A stretch of 46,713 bases of DNA from Lunatimonas lonarensis. Its GTDB lineage: Bacteria; Bacteroidota; Bacteroidia; Cytophagales; Cyclobacteriaceae. A program made the position numbers and the translations under genes. Position 1 is the stretch's first letter, and each line of letters begins with the position of its first letter. Positions 35,583 through 45,506 of this stretch are shown one piece after another. The stretch spans positions 1 to 46,713 of the forward strand of contig NZ_AQHR01000080.1 in assembly GCF_000390185.1 (NCBI RefSeq), given 5' to 3'. The notes beneath the pieces are model-generated. The model was not told where the DNA came from. It did not search any database and was given only the letters and a program-made list of their open reading frames with translations.

Positions 35583-36727
35583 AGTGCCTCTGTGTACAAC
35601 CTTTTAAAATCTGCTCTTGACACTGGTTTTGGGTTATTGGGATGGCAAAAATCAGCAAAAGCCAGGTCAGCCAAGGTTTCCAAATGGGCCTCTTCTACCC
35701 CTATTCCGGAAAGGCGGGTAGGCAAATTCAGTTGTTGATTCAATGAAAACAGGTAATCCACAAACTTATCACCGGCCTCGGCCCCAAGCCCCATCATAAA
35801 CGCCATTTGGTCAAACTGCTGCTCGAATCCCTCGTAATTAAACCTCATCCCAAAGGGTAGGTTCACGGCGTTGGCCAACCCGTGGTGGGTATCCAAAAGG
35901 CTGGATAGCGGATGGGCCAAGCTGTGGACGATCCCTAGTCCCTTTTGAAAAGCTACAGCTCCCATCATGGATGCCATTAACATTTGTGCACGGGATTCCA
36001 AGTCGGGCTTATGGGTTGCCTGTACGATCGAATTACTGATCAGCTTCATTCCTTCCAGGGCAATTCCGCTACAAAGTGGATGGAAATTCTTCGCAAGAAA
36101 TGCTTCCACATTATGCGTTAGGGCATCCATTCCGGTTGCTGCGGTAACAAATGGCGGCAAATCCATGGTCAATACCGGATCAGCAAATACCATTTTCGCC
36201 AATAGACTAGGAGAAAACAGAATGCGCTTCTTTTTGGTGTCATCTTCGGCAATGATTGCGCTACGGCCTACCTCGCTTCCCGTACCCGATGTCGTCGGCA
36301 CTGTCACGAGATGGGGAATTGGTTCGGTTACGTATTTGTCTCCACCAATCAAATCATCGTAATCAAATAGATCACGGTGGTGGTTGATACTTAGGGCTAT
36401 CGCACGCGCCACATCCAATGGAACCCCGCCTCCAATACCGACTATTGCGTCCCGGCCCGTGTTGACAAATAGTTCCTTTCCTTTAATTACATCCGATTTA
36501 ACGGGATTTTTGTGCATTTCAGCGCACACTTCCACGGAGATACCGGCATTCCGCAGGGATGATATGATTTTTTTGAAAAAATCCAGCTCCTTTACCAAGG
36601 GATCGGTTACCACCAGCGGATTTAGCAATCCCTGTGATTTTAAATACCCGGGCAATTCATCAATTACACCGGTGCCGAACCGGATCGTGGTAGGAAAACT
36701 AAAGGAATATCGACTCGTTAAATCCAT
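35579..36727 (-). CDS. Iron-containing (type III) alcohol dehydrogenase
   Basis: A 382-residue NAD-dependent dehydrogenase. It has the N-terminal dinucleotide domain with IVGIGGGVPLDVARAIAL and TVPTTSGTGSEVGRSAII, and the metal-binding C-terminal domain with GMDALTHNVEAFL, GIVHSLAHPLSSLLDTHHG carrying the Fe ligands. I take the ATG at 36727 (MDLTSRYSFSFPT); the longer frame would start at a TTG and add 15 residues not typical of the family. First gene of a tightly overlapping operon with a PuuD-like hydrolase and an aldehyde dehydrogenase, so an amino-alcohol or its glutamyl adduct is a plausible substrate. Confidence 0.94.
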   Translation of the reverse strand: MDLTSRYSFSFPTTIRFGTGVIDELPGYLKSQGLLNPLVVTDPLVKELDFFKKIISSLRNAGISVEVCAEMHKNPVKSDVIKGKELFVNTGRDAIVGIGGGVPLDVARAIALSINHHRDLFDYDDLIGGDKYVTEPIPHLVTVPTTSGTGSEVGRSAIIAEDDTKKKRILFSPSLLAKMVFADPVLTMDLPPFVTAATGMDALTHNVEAFLAKNFHPLCSGIALEGMKLISNSIVQATHKPDLESRAQMLMASMMGAVAFQKGLGIVHSLAHPLSSLLDTHHGLANAVNLPFGMRFNYEGFEQQFDQMAFMMGLGAEAGDKFVDYLFSLNQQLNLPTRLSGIGVEEAHLETLADLAFADFCHPNNPKPVSRADFKRLYTEAL

Positions 36728-36838
36728 TTTTTTTGATGTGTTGAATAGGGGTTGAATACGACTTTTGAACAAATAGTAATACTAGGTATTTATTACCGCT
36801 TTTTTGAGAAACGGTCTACACAATTTTTTCCGCAAAAT

Positions 36839-36871
36839 AAAAAAACCTCTCCGATAATTCAGAGAGGTTTT
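36839..36871. terminator. Rho-independent terminator of ppc
   Basis: A 10-bp stem (AAAACCTCTC / GAGAGGTTTT) with a 10-nt loop, followed on the minus strand by T7. It begins 20 bp after the ppc stop. The A-run/T-run symmetry gives it some activity in both directions. Confidence 0.88.
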
Positions 36872-36891
36872 GGTAGTAGGCAATGTCGGAT

Positions 36892-39441
36892 TTATGCAGC
36901 GTTGCGGGCCGCATTGATGATCCCAAACATGGTTCGAAGGATCAGTTTTTGAAGTGCCGCATCTTCCTTGCCTTCTTCAAGTATTTTTTGAATGCCGTAT
37001 TGCTGTATGGTGATGAGCGGCAACACAATTCGTTCCCGTATACCGATGGATTCTCTGCTCAACTGGTTATCCTCCAAAAGATTTGCCATATTGGAAACCT
37101 TCAGGATATTGGCCAATGAACGCTGGTATTCCTCAAAAAGGGTATTCCAAAAACCTCCATAGGTTTCACTATCCTTCAAATACGCTGTAGCTGGGTAAAA
37201 TGACTTGGCCAACGACTGCATGGAATTCCCCAATAGGGACCTGAAAAACAAGCTGTCCTGGTACAATTTACGTACCTCGTCCAGTTTGCCCCGTTTTTCC
37301 ATTTCCTCGATTGACCTTCCCACACCAAAAAAACCTGGAATATTTTGCTTCATCTGTGCCCAGGCACCAACAAAAGGAATGGCTCTGAGGTCTTCAAACT
37401 TCATTCCTCCTCCCTTACTTCGCTTGACAGGTCTTGATCCAATATTGGTCATTCCGAAAAATTTGAGCGGAGTGACGTGTTCCAAGTAGTTTACAAACTG
37501 CGGATGGGCTTTCAACTCCTTATAAGCCTCGTAACTATAACCCGCCATTTCTTCGATCAGGGCTTTTTGCTCCTCGGTGAGGCTATTTTCAGAGCTGGGA
37601 TATAAATGGCTTTCCAAACCGGCACTGAGCAACTGCTCTAGGTTATAGGTGCAGCTTACTTGTTTTCCATAGTTGGACGAAATGGTCTGTCCCTGAATGG
37701 TAAGCTGTATCTCTTTGTTTTCCACATTTGGTCCCAGCGAAGCATAAAAATTGTGGGTATTTCCTCCCCCTCGCGCTGGCGGCCCTCCCCGACCGTCGAA
37801 GAATACGAGATCTATCCCTTTCTCCCTTGCTGCAAGCGTAAGGGCTTCTTTTGCCATTAAAATGGACCAGTTAGCCCGGATATAACCACCATCCTTGGTG
37901 CCATCTGAGAACCCGACCATAATGGTCTGTTTATTGTTTCGTTGATTAAGATGCGCACGATACGATGGATTGCTGTAGAGTTGCTCCATGATGGCAGGGG
38001 CCGACGCCAAGTCATCGATCGTTTCAAACAGCGGTACAATATCTAAATGCAATCCCTTTTGCCCTCCTACCAATATTTTAGCCAATTGGAAAACTTCCAG
38101 CATGTGCTTGGCAGATTGGTTGTTTGATATTATATACCGATGGCAGCCCATTGGGCCGTTGTTTTTCTGGATATAATTGATGACCTGGAAACTGCTGACC
38201 ATCTCCTTATGAAAGTCATCCGGCAGTTCATCAACACCAGGTAATTTTTTGTAGGATTGAATCTTTTTGATCTGCTCTTGCTCAGACATACCCGAAAATT
38301 CCTCCAATGCCTTTTCGCCCTCTGATGTCCGAATAATGCCCTCCCATAGATCGTCGTGCTTGCGGCTGTCCTGACGAATGTCCATACTCGCAAAATGAAA
38401 CCCAAAAACCCGAACCTTGAATATAAAGGCATCCAAAATATCGAGAAACAGTCCATCGTGATATTTTACGATGCCGTCCCTAGCTTCAAAGAGCAACGCA
38501 AGAAGCTCATCCTTTGAGCTGAATTTTTTGTCACCACCGAACAGCGAATCATAAATCCCCCGTTCGGCCTGTATCAAAAAGGGCTCTACGTGATGGAAAG
38601 TCAGCCTTCTCCTAACCTTTCGGATATCGCGGTAGTAACACTTGAGAATCGAATTTTGCAGTTTATCGGCCACCTTGGTAGTGATATCATGGGTTACATA
38701 GGGATTGCCGTCCCGGTCACCCCCCGGCCAAAATCCCACCTTAAGCAGGTTGGGGTTTTCCCAATCATGCAGGGGAATCTCCAGTCTGTTGAGCATCCGG
38801 ATAAGCACGTCTGATATACTAGGGTAAAAGACATTCTCCAAAAACCAACACAAGCTGACGGCTTCGTCGTAGGGCGAAGGTTTTTCCTTGTTGATAAATC
38901 CGGTTTTACCCAGCTGTTGGAGCAGCATGTTTATCATTCCAAGGTCGTTGGTACGGATGGCAGACTCCAAGTCTGTGATTATGGCGAGGACATTGCCCGG
39001 GTAAAACTGCGTGGGATGTGCAGTAAGTGTAAGCCTAACAGAGAAGGATTTTAGTTTTTCGATCAGATCGGCTTTTTTGTGGTCATTTTCAGCACGTGCT
39101 ATCAGTGCTGTCATGGTACCCTTTCCTTTTAGATCGTTGATCTTCTCAAATGCGGCATCCTCGATGGAGTCGAAAAGTACCACTTGCCTTTCAATATACT
39201 GAACCATCTTGAAAAGGAGGTCGTGGCGTTCCTTGTCGGATTTGTCTGAAAGCAGCTCCTCAAAAAATCGGTGAATGATTTCCTTTGGCGTCTGGTTTTT
39301 TTCGAAACCCGCTTGACAGATACTGGTTAAAATTGGCAAAAGGGTACCAGTCCTATATATATTGTCAAAAGGCAAATCCAAAAAAAGACTGTTGTATATG
39401 GTAAAACGCTTGGCGACTTCCGTCTCGTATGCATTTGACAT
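36892..39441 (-). CDS. ppc: Phosphoenolpyruvate carboxylase
   Basis: Makes oxaloacetate from PEP and bicarbonate to refill the TCA cycle; cytoplasmic. The 849-residue protein is near the usual length. Catalytic His142 lies in LTAHPTQ; other family blocks are VGFWPGGDRDGNP, MDIRQDS, GFSDGTKDGGY and NIGSRPVKR. Two departures stand out: the usual FHGRGG motif reads FFDGRGGPPARGGG, with Asp549 where other PEPCs have His, and the segment after TAHPTQ lacks the normal Arg pair. The C-terminus ends ARNAA, not RNTG. This is probably a lineage-specific branch; activity is likely retained. Monocistronic, with its own terminator. Confidence 0.95.
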   Translation of the reverse strand: MSNAYETEVAKRFTIYNSLFLDLPFDNIYRTGTLLPILTSICQAGFEKNQTPKEIIHRFFEELLSDKSDKERHDLLFKMVQYIERQVVLFDSIEDAAFEKINDLKGKGTMTALIARAENDHKKADLIEKLKSFSVRLTLTAHPTQFYPGNVLAIITDLESAIRTNDLGMINMLLQQLGKTGFINKEKPSPYDEAVSLCWFLENVFYPSISDVLIRMLNRLEIPLHDWENPNLLKVGFWPGGDRDGNPYVTHDITTKVADKLQNSILKCYYRDIRKVRRRLTFHHVEPFLIQAERGIYDSLFGGDKKFSSKDELLALLFEARDGIVKYHDGLFLDILDAFIFKVRVFGFHFASMDIRQDSRKHDDLWEGIIRTSEGEKALEEFSGMSEQEQIKKIQSYKKLPGVDELPDDFHKEMVSSFQVINYIQKNNGPMGCHRYIISNNQSAKHMLEVFQLAKILVGGQKGLHLDIVPLFETIDDLASAPAIMEQLYSNPSYRAHLNQRNNKQTIMVGFSDGTKDGGYIRANWSILMAKEALTLAAREKGIDLVFFDGRGGPPARGGGNTHNFYASLGPNVENKEIQLTIQGQTISSNYGKQVSCTYNLEQLLSAGLESHLYPSSENSLTEEQKALIEEMAGYSYEAYKELKAHPQFVNYLEHVTPLKFFGMTNIGSRPVKRSKGGGMKFEDLRAIPFVGAWAQMKQNIPGFFGVGRSIEEMEKRGKLDEVRKLYQDSLFFRSLLGNSMQSLAKSFYPATAYLKDSETYGGFWNTLFEEYQRSLANILKVSNMANLLEDNQLSRESIGIRERIVLPLITIQQYGIQKILEEGKEDAALQKLILRTMFGIINAARNAA

Positions 39442-39683
39442 CGTGAATTTTGGTTTGGTTTGAACTACAAATTACCCAAAAATGATCATTTTTTTTCTCC
39501 TAACATACTTTAGCGGTTACAAATTTAAATTCCATGGAAATCCCCAATCCTAGCTTCTTAAAAATCAGTTCCTTATTCTATCAATTTATCCTTCACTGAC
39601 AATAACCTGCTCAATATACCCCACCCATTTGAAATTATTTCTTATTTTTAACGCTTTAAAACCAACCTATTAATACGATCTTC

Positions 39684-41987
39684 ATGCTGTTAGTGGTGTT
39701 TTCCGGCTTTATCATGGCACTTGGTATGCCATTTATAATCAGGCGTTTGAATGGTACCCGTTCGGCTTGGATTTCGCTCTTTCCCTTTGTGCTGTTTTGT
39801 TACTTTTTGGGTTATTTACCTCAGGTCAGTGCCGGAAATACCGTAAAGACATCTTGGGAATGGGTTCCCAGCTTGGGTGTAGGATTGGATTTCCATTTAG
39901 ACGGCCTTTCATTGCTTTTCACTCTTCTTATTACAGGGATCGGAACCTTGGTCTTCCTGTATACTTCCTCCTACCTGAAAGGACACGTGTACCTCGACCG
40001 GTTTTACGGATATCTTTCCCTTTTCATGGGGTCGATGTTGGGGGTAGTTTTGGCCGATAATATCATAACCCTCTTTGTCTTTTGGGAACTTACCAGTATT
40101 AGTTCTTTTTTCCTGATCGGGTTCAACAATGAAAGTGATGCGAGCAGAAAGTCAGCCCTAACCGCGTTGACCATTACCGGGATGGGCGGGTTGTTTTTAC
40201 TCGCCGGGATGGTAGCAATAGGAGCCCTGACAGGAGAATACCAAATCTCGAATCTTTCTGCATTAGGTACTGAAATTCAAGGTAGCGAGTGGTATGGATT
40301 AATCCTGATTCTCTTTTTCTTGGGAGCTTTCACCAAATCAGCCCAGTTTCCTTTCCACTTTTGGCTTCCGGGAGCCATGAAAGCTCCTACCCCCGTATCA
40401 ACCTACCTTCATTCTGCGACGATGGTCAAGGCTGGAATTTATATTCTGGCACGGTTTACACCGATCCTGGGAGGGGATGGCTATTGGAACAGTACCCTTA
40501 TTGTAGTGGGTGGTGTTACAATGGTTTACGCCGCAATCCATGCGATTTTTAGGTTGGATCTAAAAAGCATCCTTGCCTACTCCACCATATCCGCATTAGG
40601 GGTATTGGTCTTCCTGCTGGGAATAGGAAGTGAAGAGGCGCTATTGGCTGCAGGCGTATTTATTTTGGTGCATGCGTTGTACAAGGCCACCCTCTTCTTG
40701 GTCACAGGTATCGTAGACCACGAAACCGGAACAAGGGACATCACGAAGTTGTCCGGGTTGAGACACGTAATGAAGCCAGTAGGCATTGCCGCGCTATTTG
40801 CGGCACTTTCCAATGCCGGCGTACCCATAACATTCGGATTCATTGGGAAAGACCTTATATATGAAGCTACGCTTCATGCAGGATCATTGGGTGGAGTGCT
40901 GACGGTAATGGCCCTGGTAACAAATTCGGCCTTGCTGGTAGCCGGCTTTATGGCCGGCATCAAACCCTTTTGGGGCAAGCTGCCCTCGGCTTTTCAGCAA
41001 GTGCACTTACCTGTATGGTCGATGTGGTTTCCGCCTTTACTGTTAGGGTCTTTGGGGTTGGTTTTCGGGGTGATCCCAAGCTTGGCGGAACCTTTGATGG
41101 GCCCGGTATTTACGTCACTTACGTTGGAACAGCCTGCCTTTCACCTCAAGGTCTGGCATGGGTTCAACACCGTGTTGTTGCTAAGTGGCGGCACATTGGC
41201 ATTTGGGATTGGCGTCTACCTGATGTTAAAGCCATCTGAAAAGCTTTTCGCCAACGTTGTCCGCCTGGAGGCACTATCCCCCCAAAGTCTAATGGGCGGT
41301 ATTGCCAGGGGCTTCGTCACCTTTGCGGAAAAGTGGACAGGTTTTTTCCAAAACGGCTACCTGAGGTATTACCTCATTACCATCCTTAGCTTTTTGGTCA
41401 TCTTGCTTGGCTATAGACTGTTTTTGGGTGTGGAGCTATACGTGAATACCGGGATGCTCTCGGAGGTCACCCTGTATGAGGCAATCATCGTTTTTATCAT
41501 GGCGGCGGCCATATTTTTTACCGTGTTTTCCAAGTCCCGCCTCACGGCGGTGGCCTCCCTAGGCGTGGTAGGTTACAGTTTTTGTTTGATCTTTCTGTTC
41601 TACTCCGCACCAGATCTGGCCATGACACAGTTTTCGATCGATACCCTGACGGTGATTCTGTTCGTGCTGGTTTTGTACAACCTGCCGAAATACCTGAAAC
41701 TCTCGGATAACCGATCAAGGGTGAGGGATGGCATACTCTCGCTGATTTTCGGTGCATTGATCAGTATCCTGACACTTGAAGTACTGAATGAAACCGTCCA
41801 AAAGGACATATCAACCTACTATGCAGAGAATGCCTACCTGTTGGGCAAAGGAAAGAACGTGGTGAATGTGATTTTGGTGGATTTCCGAGGCTTTGACACG
41901 ATGGTAGAGATCACGGTGCTTGCAATTGCCGCCCTTGGTGTTTTTTCCCTGCTTAAACTTAGATTAAAGAGTATCGAAAAAGAATAG
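39684..41987 (+). CDS. mnhA: Na+/H+ antiporter subunit A (MrpA/MnhA)
   Basis: The largest subunit of the Mrp multi-subunit cation/proton antiporter, homologous to complex I NuoL; inner membrane, 767 residues. Key ionisable residues of the family are present: Glu135 (FVFWELTSIS), Lys218 (FTKSAQFPFHFWLP) and Lys249 (SATMVKAGIY). The C-terminal part (about 590-767) has the extra MbhD/MbhE-like helices of full MrpA (FYSAPDLAMTQFSIDTLTVI, VILVDFRGFDTMVEITVLAI). It begins the mnhA-G operon and is 3 bp from mnhB; the 242-bp region upstream is shared with the divergent ppc. Confidence 0.96.
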   Translation: MLLVVFSGFIMALGMPFIIRRLNGTRSAWISLFPFVLFCYFLGYLPQVSAGNTVKTSWEWVPSLGVGLDFHLDGLSLLFTLLITGIGTLVFLYTSSYLKGHVYLDRFYGYLSLFMGSMLGVVLADNIITLFVFWELTSISSFFLIGFNNESDASRKSALTALTITGMGGLFLLAGMVAIGALTGEYQISNLSALGTEIQGSEWYGLILILFFLGAFTKSAQFPFHFWLPGAMKAPTPVSTYLHSATMVKAGIYILARFTPILGGDGYWNSTLIVVGGVTMVYAAIHAIFRLDLKSILAYSTISALGVLVFLLGIGSEEALLAAGVFILVHALYKATLFLVTGIVDHETGTRDITKLSGLRHVMKPVGIAALFAALSNAGVPITFGFIGKDLIYEATLHAGSLGGVLTVMALVTNSALLVAGFMAGIKPFWGKLPSAFQQVHLPVWSMWFPPLLLGSLGLVFGVIPSLAEPLMGPVFTSLTLEQPAFHLKVWHGFNTVLLLSGGTLAFGIGVYLMLKPSEKLFANVVRLEALSPQSLMGGIARGFVTFAEKWTGFFQNGYLRYYLITILSFLVILLGYRLFLGVELYVNTGMLSEVTLYEAIIVFIMAAAIFFTVFSKSRLTAVASLGVVGYSFCLIFLFYSAPDLAMTQFSIDTLTVILFVLVLYNLPKYLKLSDNRSRVRDGILSLIFGALISILTLEVLNETVQKDISTYYAENAYLLGKGKNVVNVILVDFRGFDTMVEITVLAIAALGVFSLLKLRLKSIEKE

Positions 41988-41990
41988 ACG

Positions 41991-42401
41991 ATGAAGACAA
42001 TCATATTTCGAACCGCATCCAATTATCTACTGCCCTTATTGTTGCTTTTTGCAGTGTTCATTCTGCTACGGGGCCATTACCTGCCCGGAGGAGGATTTGT
42101 TGGTGGGCTGATAGCGTCCATAGCATTTGTAATCCATTCCTTTGCCAATGGACTGGATAAGACAAAGAACATTCTGAAGTTCCATCCTGGTTTCCTGATG
42201 CCCGTAGGACTCTCCTTGGCGTTAATGGCGGGGGCCGCACCTTGGCTCTTGGGTCTACCTTTCATGACGGGCCTTTGGTTTGAGGAGCCAACTCCAGTCA
42301 TCGGATTGGTAGGATCTGCCCTGTTTTTTGATACCGGCGTTTTTTTGGTGGTCATTGGAGTCACGCTTACCATCATTTTTACCATTTCTGAAGGACTATA
42401 G
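41991..42401 (+). CDS. mnhB: Na+/H+ antiporter subunit B (MrpB/MnhB)
   Basis: A 136-residue inner-membrane subunit with four helices. The family features are the N-terminal [20 protein letters not shown], the loop [20 protein letters not shown], and the C-terminal [19 protein letters not shown]. It belongs to the Mrp complex, probably helping form the cation path between MrpA and MrpD-type modules. The stop is 2 bp before the mnhC start. Confidence 0.95.
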   Translation: MKTIIFRTASNYLLPLLLLFAVFILLRGHYLPGGGFVGGLIASIAFVIHSFANGLDKTKNILKFHPGFLMPVGLSLALMAGAAPWLLGLPFMTGLWFEEPTPVIGLVGSALFFDTGVFLVVIGVTLTIIFTISEGL

Positions 42402-42403
42402 CG

Positions 42404-42757
42404 ATGGAAATTTTACTGGTCATATTGATTGGGTTGTTATATGCCGCGGGAGTCTATATGATTCTAAGGCGAAGTCTGGTAAAGTTGATTATTGGGCTGA
42501 TCCTGTTGGGCAACGGAGCAAACCTGCTTATCTTTCTACTGGGCAAGGTGGTCAAAGGAAGCCCTCCAATTATCGATTCAGCCGGGAAAATGTTGGAAGG
42601 GTTATACGCAGATCCACTACCCCAAGCACTGATACTTACCGCCATCGTAATAAGTTTCGGACTCCAATCCTTTGCCATCATTTTGGTGAAACGGGCCTAT
42701 AAGGTAGTCAAAACGGACGATTTGGATGAAATGAACGCAACCGACGAAGATTTATGA
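42404..42757 (+). CDS. mnhC: Na+/H+ antiporter subunit C (MrpC/MnhC)
   Basis: A 117-residue NuoK-like membrane subunit with three helices. Visible family phrases are [35 protein letters not shown] and [26 protein letters not shown]. Its stop overlaps the mnhD start (ATGA), indicating coupled translation. Confidence 0.95.
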   Translation: MEILLVILIGLLYAAGVYMILRRSLVKLIIGLILLGNGANLLIFLLGKVVKGSPPIIDSAGKMLEGLYADPLPQALILTAIVISFGLQSFAIILVKRAYKVVKTDDLDEMNATDEDL

Positions 42758-44268
42758 GTAATCCCTACATTGTTTTACCGATCATCTTCCAGCTTTTTTT
42801 AGCTGTTCTCCTTATGTTCTGTTGGACACAGAAAAACCTGCAAAAGTTAATCAGCGTGGTAGGTTCCGTTATTGCGTTGATTATTTCCGGGGTACTTTTT
42901 GCATCCGTTTGGAACAATGGCATTCTTACCACGCAGGCGGGTGACTGGGTGGCACCCTATGGAATCACCTTCGTGGCGGATTCATTGAGTGCGCTCATGG
43001 TACTGCTTACCGCGATAGCTGGGTTGGGCGTATCGATTTTCTCAGTAGGCAGCGTCCGCAATGCCCGGGTAAGATTTGGATACTTTGCTATTTTTCATTT
43101 CCTGTTAATGGGGCTAAACGGTGCCTTTTTGGCCGGGGATATCTTCAACCTATACGTGTGGTTTGAAATCATCATCATTTCCTCTTTCGTGCTAATTACG
43201 ATCGGAGGTGAAAAGGCGCAGTTGGAGGGTGCAATCAAGTACGTAACGATGAACTTGCTGGCATCTGTTGTCTTTCTCACCGCTATCGCAATTCTGTATG
43301 GGCTTACCGGGAGTCTAAACATGGCAGACCTCTCCAGTAAAGTGGCAGCGGTGGAAAACCGGGGATTGGTCAATGTGACGGCCGTTTTGTTCTTGGTCGG
43401 CTTTGGGATCAAGTCGGCAATCTTTCCCTTGTATTTTTGGTTGCCAGCCTCCTACCACACCCCTCCTCCTGCCATATCGGCGATTTTCGGTGGCTTGCTT
43501 ACAAAAGTCGGCATCTATGCGCTTCTTCGTGTTTTTACCCTCATATTTATACCAGATGAATTCCTGATCACCGTAATAACGATCGTTGCGGCGCTTACGA
43601 TACTCTCAGGGGGGATTGGTGCTCTCATCCAAAACAATATCCGAAAAATCTTCAGTTACCTTATCATTTGCCATATCGGCTTTATGATGGCCGGGTTGGG
43701 CATTTATACGGAGGTAGCCATCATTGGAGTCGTTTTCTACCTTACCCATGACATCATCGTCAAAACGAATCTATTCATGGTAAGTGGAATTATTTTCAAA
43801 ATCAAGGGCACCTACAGCCTTCGGCTTTTGGGGGATTTTTACAAAACCTACCCAAAACTGTCCCTGCTGATGGCCATACCGTTGTTTTCATTAGTCGGTA
43901 TCCCGCCACTTTCCGGCTTCTGGGCGAAAGTGTACCTGATCCAAGGAGGGATTGTTTCCGGTAACTATATCGCGGTTGCTTTCATCCTATTGGGTAGCCT
44001 ACTTACGCTCGTCATCATAGCAAACGTGTGGTCAGGTGTTTTCTGGAAAGAAGGAGCCGTTCTTCCGGCAAAGAAAGGTGTGAAATACTACCATGAGCTC
44101 AGGCCTGTTAAGCGGCTTGCTATGATTGCTTCGGTCGTATTTCTTAGCGCTGTCTCCCTCTTTATTGGCCTTGGCGCGGAATACATCATACAGGTTGCTA
44201 CCTCTGTGGCTGACTCATTGATGAATCCAGAGCCTTACATTCATGCAGTTTTAGGTAAAAACCCTTAA
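42754..44268 (+). CDS. mnhD: Na+/H+ antiporter subunit D (MrpD/MnhD)
   Basis: A 504-residue inner-membrane subunit homologous to complex I NuoN/NuoM and the second proton-translocating unit of the Mrp antiporter. Conserved residues: Glu138 ([12 protein letters not shown]), Lys220 ([15 protein letters not shown]) and Lys251 ([10 protein letters not shown]). The C-terminal half holds the [16 protein letters not shown] and [17 protein letters not shown] segments of the family. Starts within the mnhC stop and is 10 bp from mnhE. Confidence 0.96.
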   Translation: MSNPYIVLPIIFQLFLAVLLMFCWTQKNLQKLISVVGSVIALIISGVLFASVWNNGILTTQAGDWVAPYGITFVADSLSALMVLLTAIAGLGVSIFSVGSVRNARVRFGYFAIFHFLLMGLNGAFLAGDIFNLYVWFEIIIISSFVLITIGGEKAQLEGAIKYVTMNLLASVVFLTAIAILYGLTGSLNMADLSSKVAAVENRGLVNVTAVLFLVGFGIKSAIFPLYFWLPASYHTPPPAISAIFGGLLTKVGIYALLRVFTLIFIPDEFLITVITIVAALTILSGGIGALIQNNIRKIFSYLIICHIGFMMAGLGIYTEVAIIGVVFYLTHDIIVKTNLFMVSGIIFKIKGTYSLRLLGDFYKTYPKLSLLMAIPLFSLVGIPPLSGFWAKVYLIQGGIVSGNYIAVAFILLGSLLTLVIIANVWSGVFWKEGAVLPAKKGVKYYHELRPVKRLAMIASVVFLSAVSLFIGLGAEYIIQVATSVADSLMNPEPYIHAVLGKNP

Positions 44269-44278
44269 ATTTAGCACC

Positions 44279-44758
44279 ATGATCAAAACCCGCTTTTTGA
44301 GCAACCTATTACTATCCTTTATCTGGCTGGCGGTCACGGGAACCTTTAGCTTTGAGAATTTTGTATTCGGGTTTCTACTGAGTTTTATCCTGATGTGGCT
44401 GATAAGTACCAATAGAAGGGAAGATTCCTACTTCAAGCGAGGTCCGAAAACGATAGGCTTCATATTCTTCTTCCTTTATGAACTGGTCAAAGCCAATATT
44501 CAGGTAGCCTATGAAGTGATCACACCTAGCCATCTTATGTCTCCGGGGATTATCAAAATACCCTTGACGGCGAAAACTGACCTGGAAATTACCCTCCTGG
44601 CCAATCTGATCACCCTCACCCCGGGAACGCTCAGCCTTGATGTGTCTGACGATCGGAAAGTCCTCTATGTACATGCTATGCACGTACGGGACAAGGACAA
44701 ATTTATAGAGGATATAAAAAATGGCTTCGAAAGAAGACTTTTAGAAATATTGAGATGA
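44279..44758 (+). CDS. mnhE: Na+/H+ antiporter subunit E (MrpE/MnhE)
   Basis: A 159-residue subunit with two N-terminal helices (LSFIWLAVTGTFSFENFVFGFLLSFILMWL) and a cytoplasmic domain holding the family's FLYELVKANIQVAYEVI and LTLTPGTLSLDVSDDRKVLYVHAM segments. Needed for assembly or activity of Mrp in other bacteria. Its stop overlaps the mnhF start by ATGA. Confidence 0.94.
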   Translation: MIKTRFLSNLLLSFIWLAVTGTFSFENFVFGFLLSFILMWLISTNRREDSYFKRGPKTIGFIFFFLYELVKANIQVAYEVITPSHLMSPGIIKIPLTAKTDLEITLLANLITLTPGTLSLDVSDDRKVLYVHAMHVRDKDKFIEDIKNGFERRLLEILR

Positions 44759-45030
44759 CGATATACAACTACCTATATTACATCATTTTACCTGTATTGG
44801 CTGTTTGCACGGTGATCATATTCGTGCGCTTTCTGAAAGGCCCTACCCTTTCGGACAGAGTGGTGGCCTTGGATCTGCTTCTTACAACCGGCATCGGTAT
44901 TATAGCCGTATACAGCATCCTGACAGATCAGCCCTCCTTTTTGGACATTGCCATGATCCTGGCGTTGATCGCATTTCTGGGTACCGTGGCTTTTTCCTAT
45001 TACCTTGAAAAACGAGAAAAAAATGAATGA
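44755..45030 (+). CDS. mnhF: Na+/H+ antiporter subunit F (MrpF/MnhF)
   Basis: A 91-residue protein with three helices and the conserved RFLKGPTLSDRVVALDLL segment, where the acidic residue is thought to carry protons in the Mrp complex. It overlaps mnhE by 4 bp and mnhG by 8 bp, in keeping with fixed stoichiometry. Confidence 0.94.
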   Translation: MTIYNYLYYIILPVLAVCTVIIFVRFLKGPTLSDRVVALDLLLTTGIGIIAVYSILTDQPSFLDIAMILALIAFLGTVAFSYYLEKREKNE

Positions 45031-45403
45031 GATCTTCATCTACTTACTAACCTCACTCGGTGCATTGTTTATTTTACTAGCGGCAGTCGGAGTGGTGAAA
45101 ATGCCGGATCTTTACCTGCGGATTTCCGTAACTACAAAAGCGGCCACTCTTGGGATTGGCCTGATCTTGGGGGCAGCAGCTATTTATTTTACAGATACAG
45201 CCATCACCTCCAGGGTATTGGCCATCATCCTCTTCATGTTGTTGACCGCTCCTGTTGGCGCACATATGATCGGCAGGGCTTCCTATTTCACCGGTGTAAA
45301 GCTCTGGGAGGATTCAAAGTACGACGACCTAAAAGGAAAATACAATCCGAAAACCCACCGGCTTTCGAGTGAAGATAAACCGGATCTGCCGGAAAAACAG
45401 TAG
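45023..45403 (+). CDS. mnhG: Na+/H+ antiporter subunit G (MrpG/MnhG)
   Basis: A 126-residue subunit with three helices and the family's GVVKMPDLYLRISVTTKAATLGIG segment. I take the ATG at 45023, inside the end of mnhF; a longer frame begins at a TTG at 45005 and has no family support. Last gene of the operon; a weakly conserved hydrophilic tail (about 95-126) follows the helices. Confidence 0.93.
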   Translation: MNEIFIYLLTSLGALFILLAAVGVVKMPDLYLRISVTTKAATLGIGLILGAAAIYFTDTAITSRVLAIILFMLLTAPVGAHMIGRASYFTGVKLWEDSKYDDLKGKYNPKTHRLSSEDKPDLPEKQ

Positions 45404-45506
45404 AACCGAAAACGATCAGAAATACCCACCAAAACCAATTCATAAATCGCTCGAAATTCTCCCGATCTTTATGGGGCAAATGCTGAACAAAGAAAAGACA
45501 CCACTT

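Noticed and set aside
39600-39683. Possible promoter for the mnh operon (TTTG near 39628)
   Set aside because: No TAnnTTTG element lies at the right distance; the region is AT-rich and matches would be chance.
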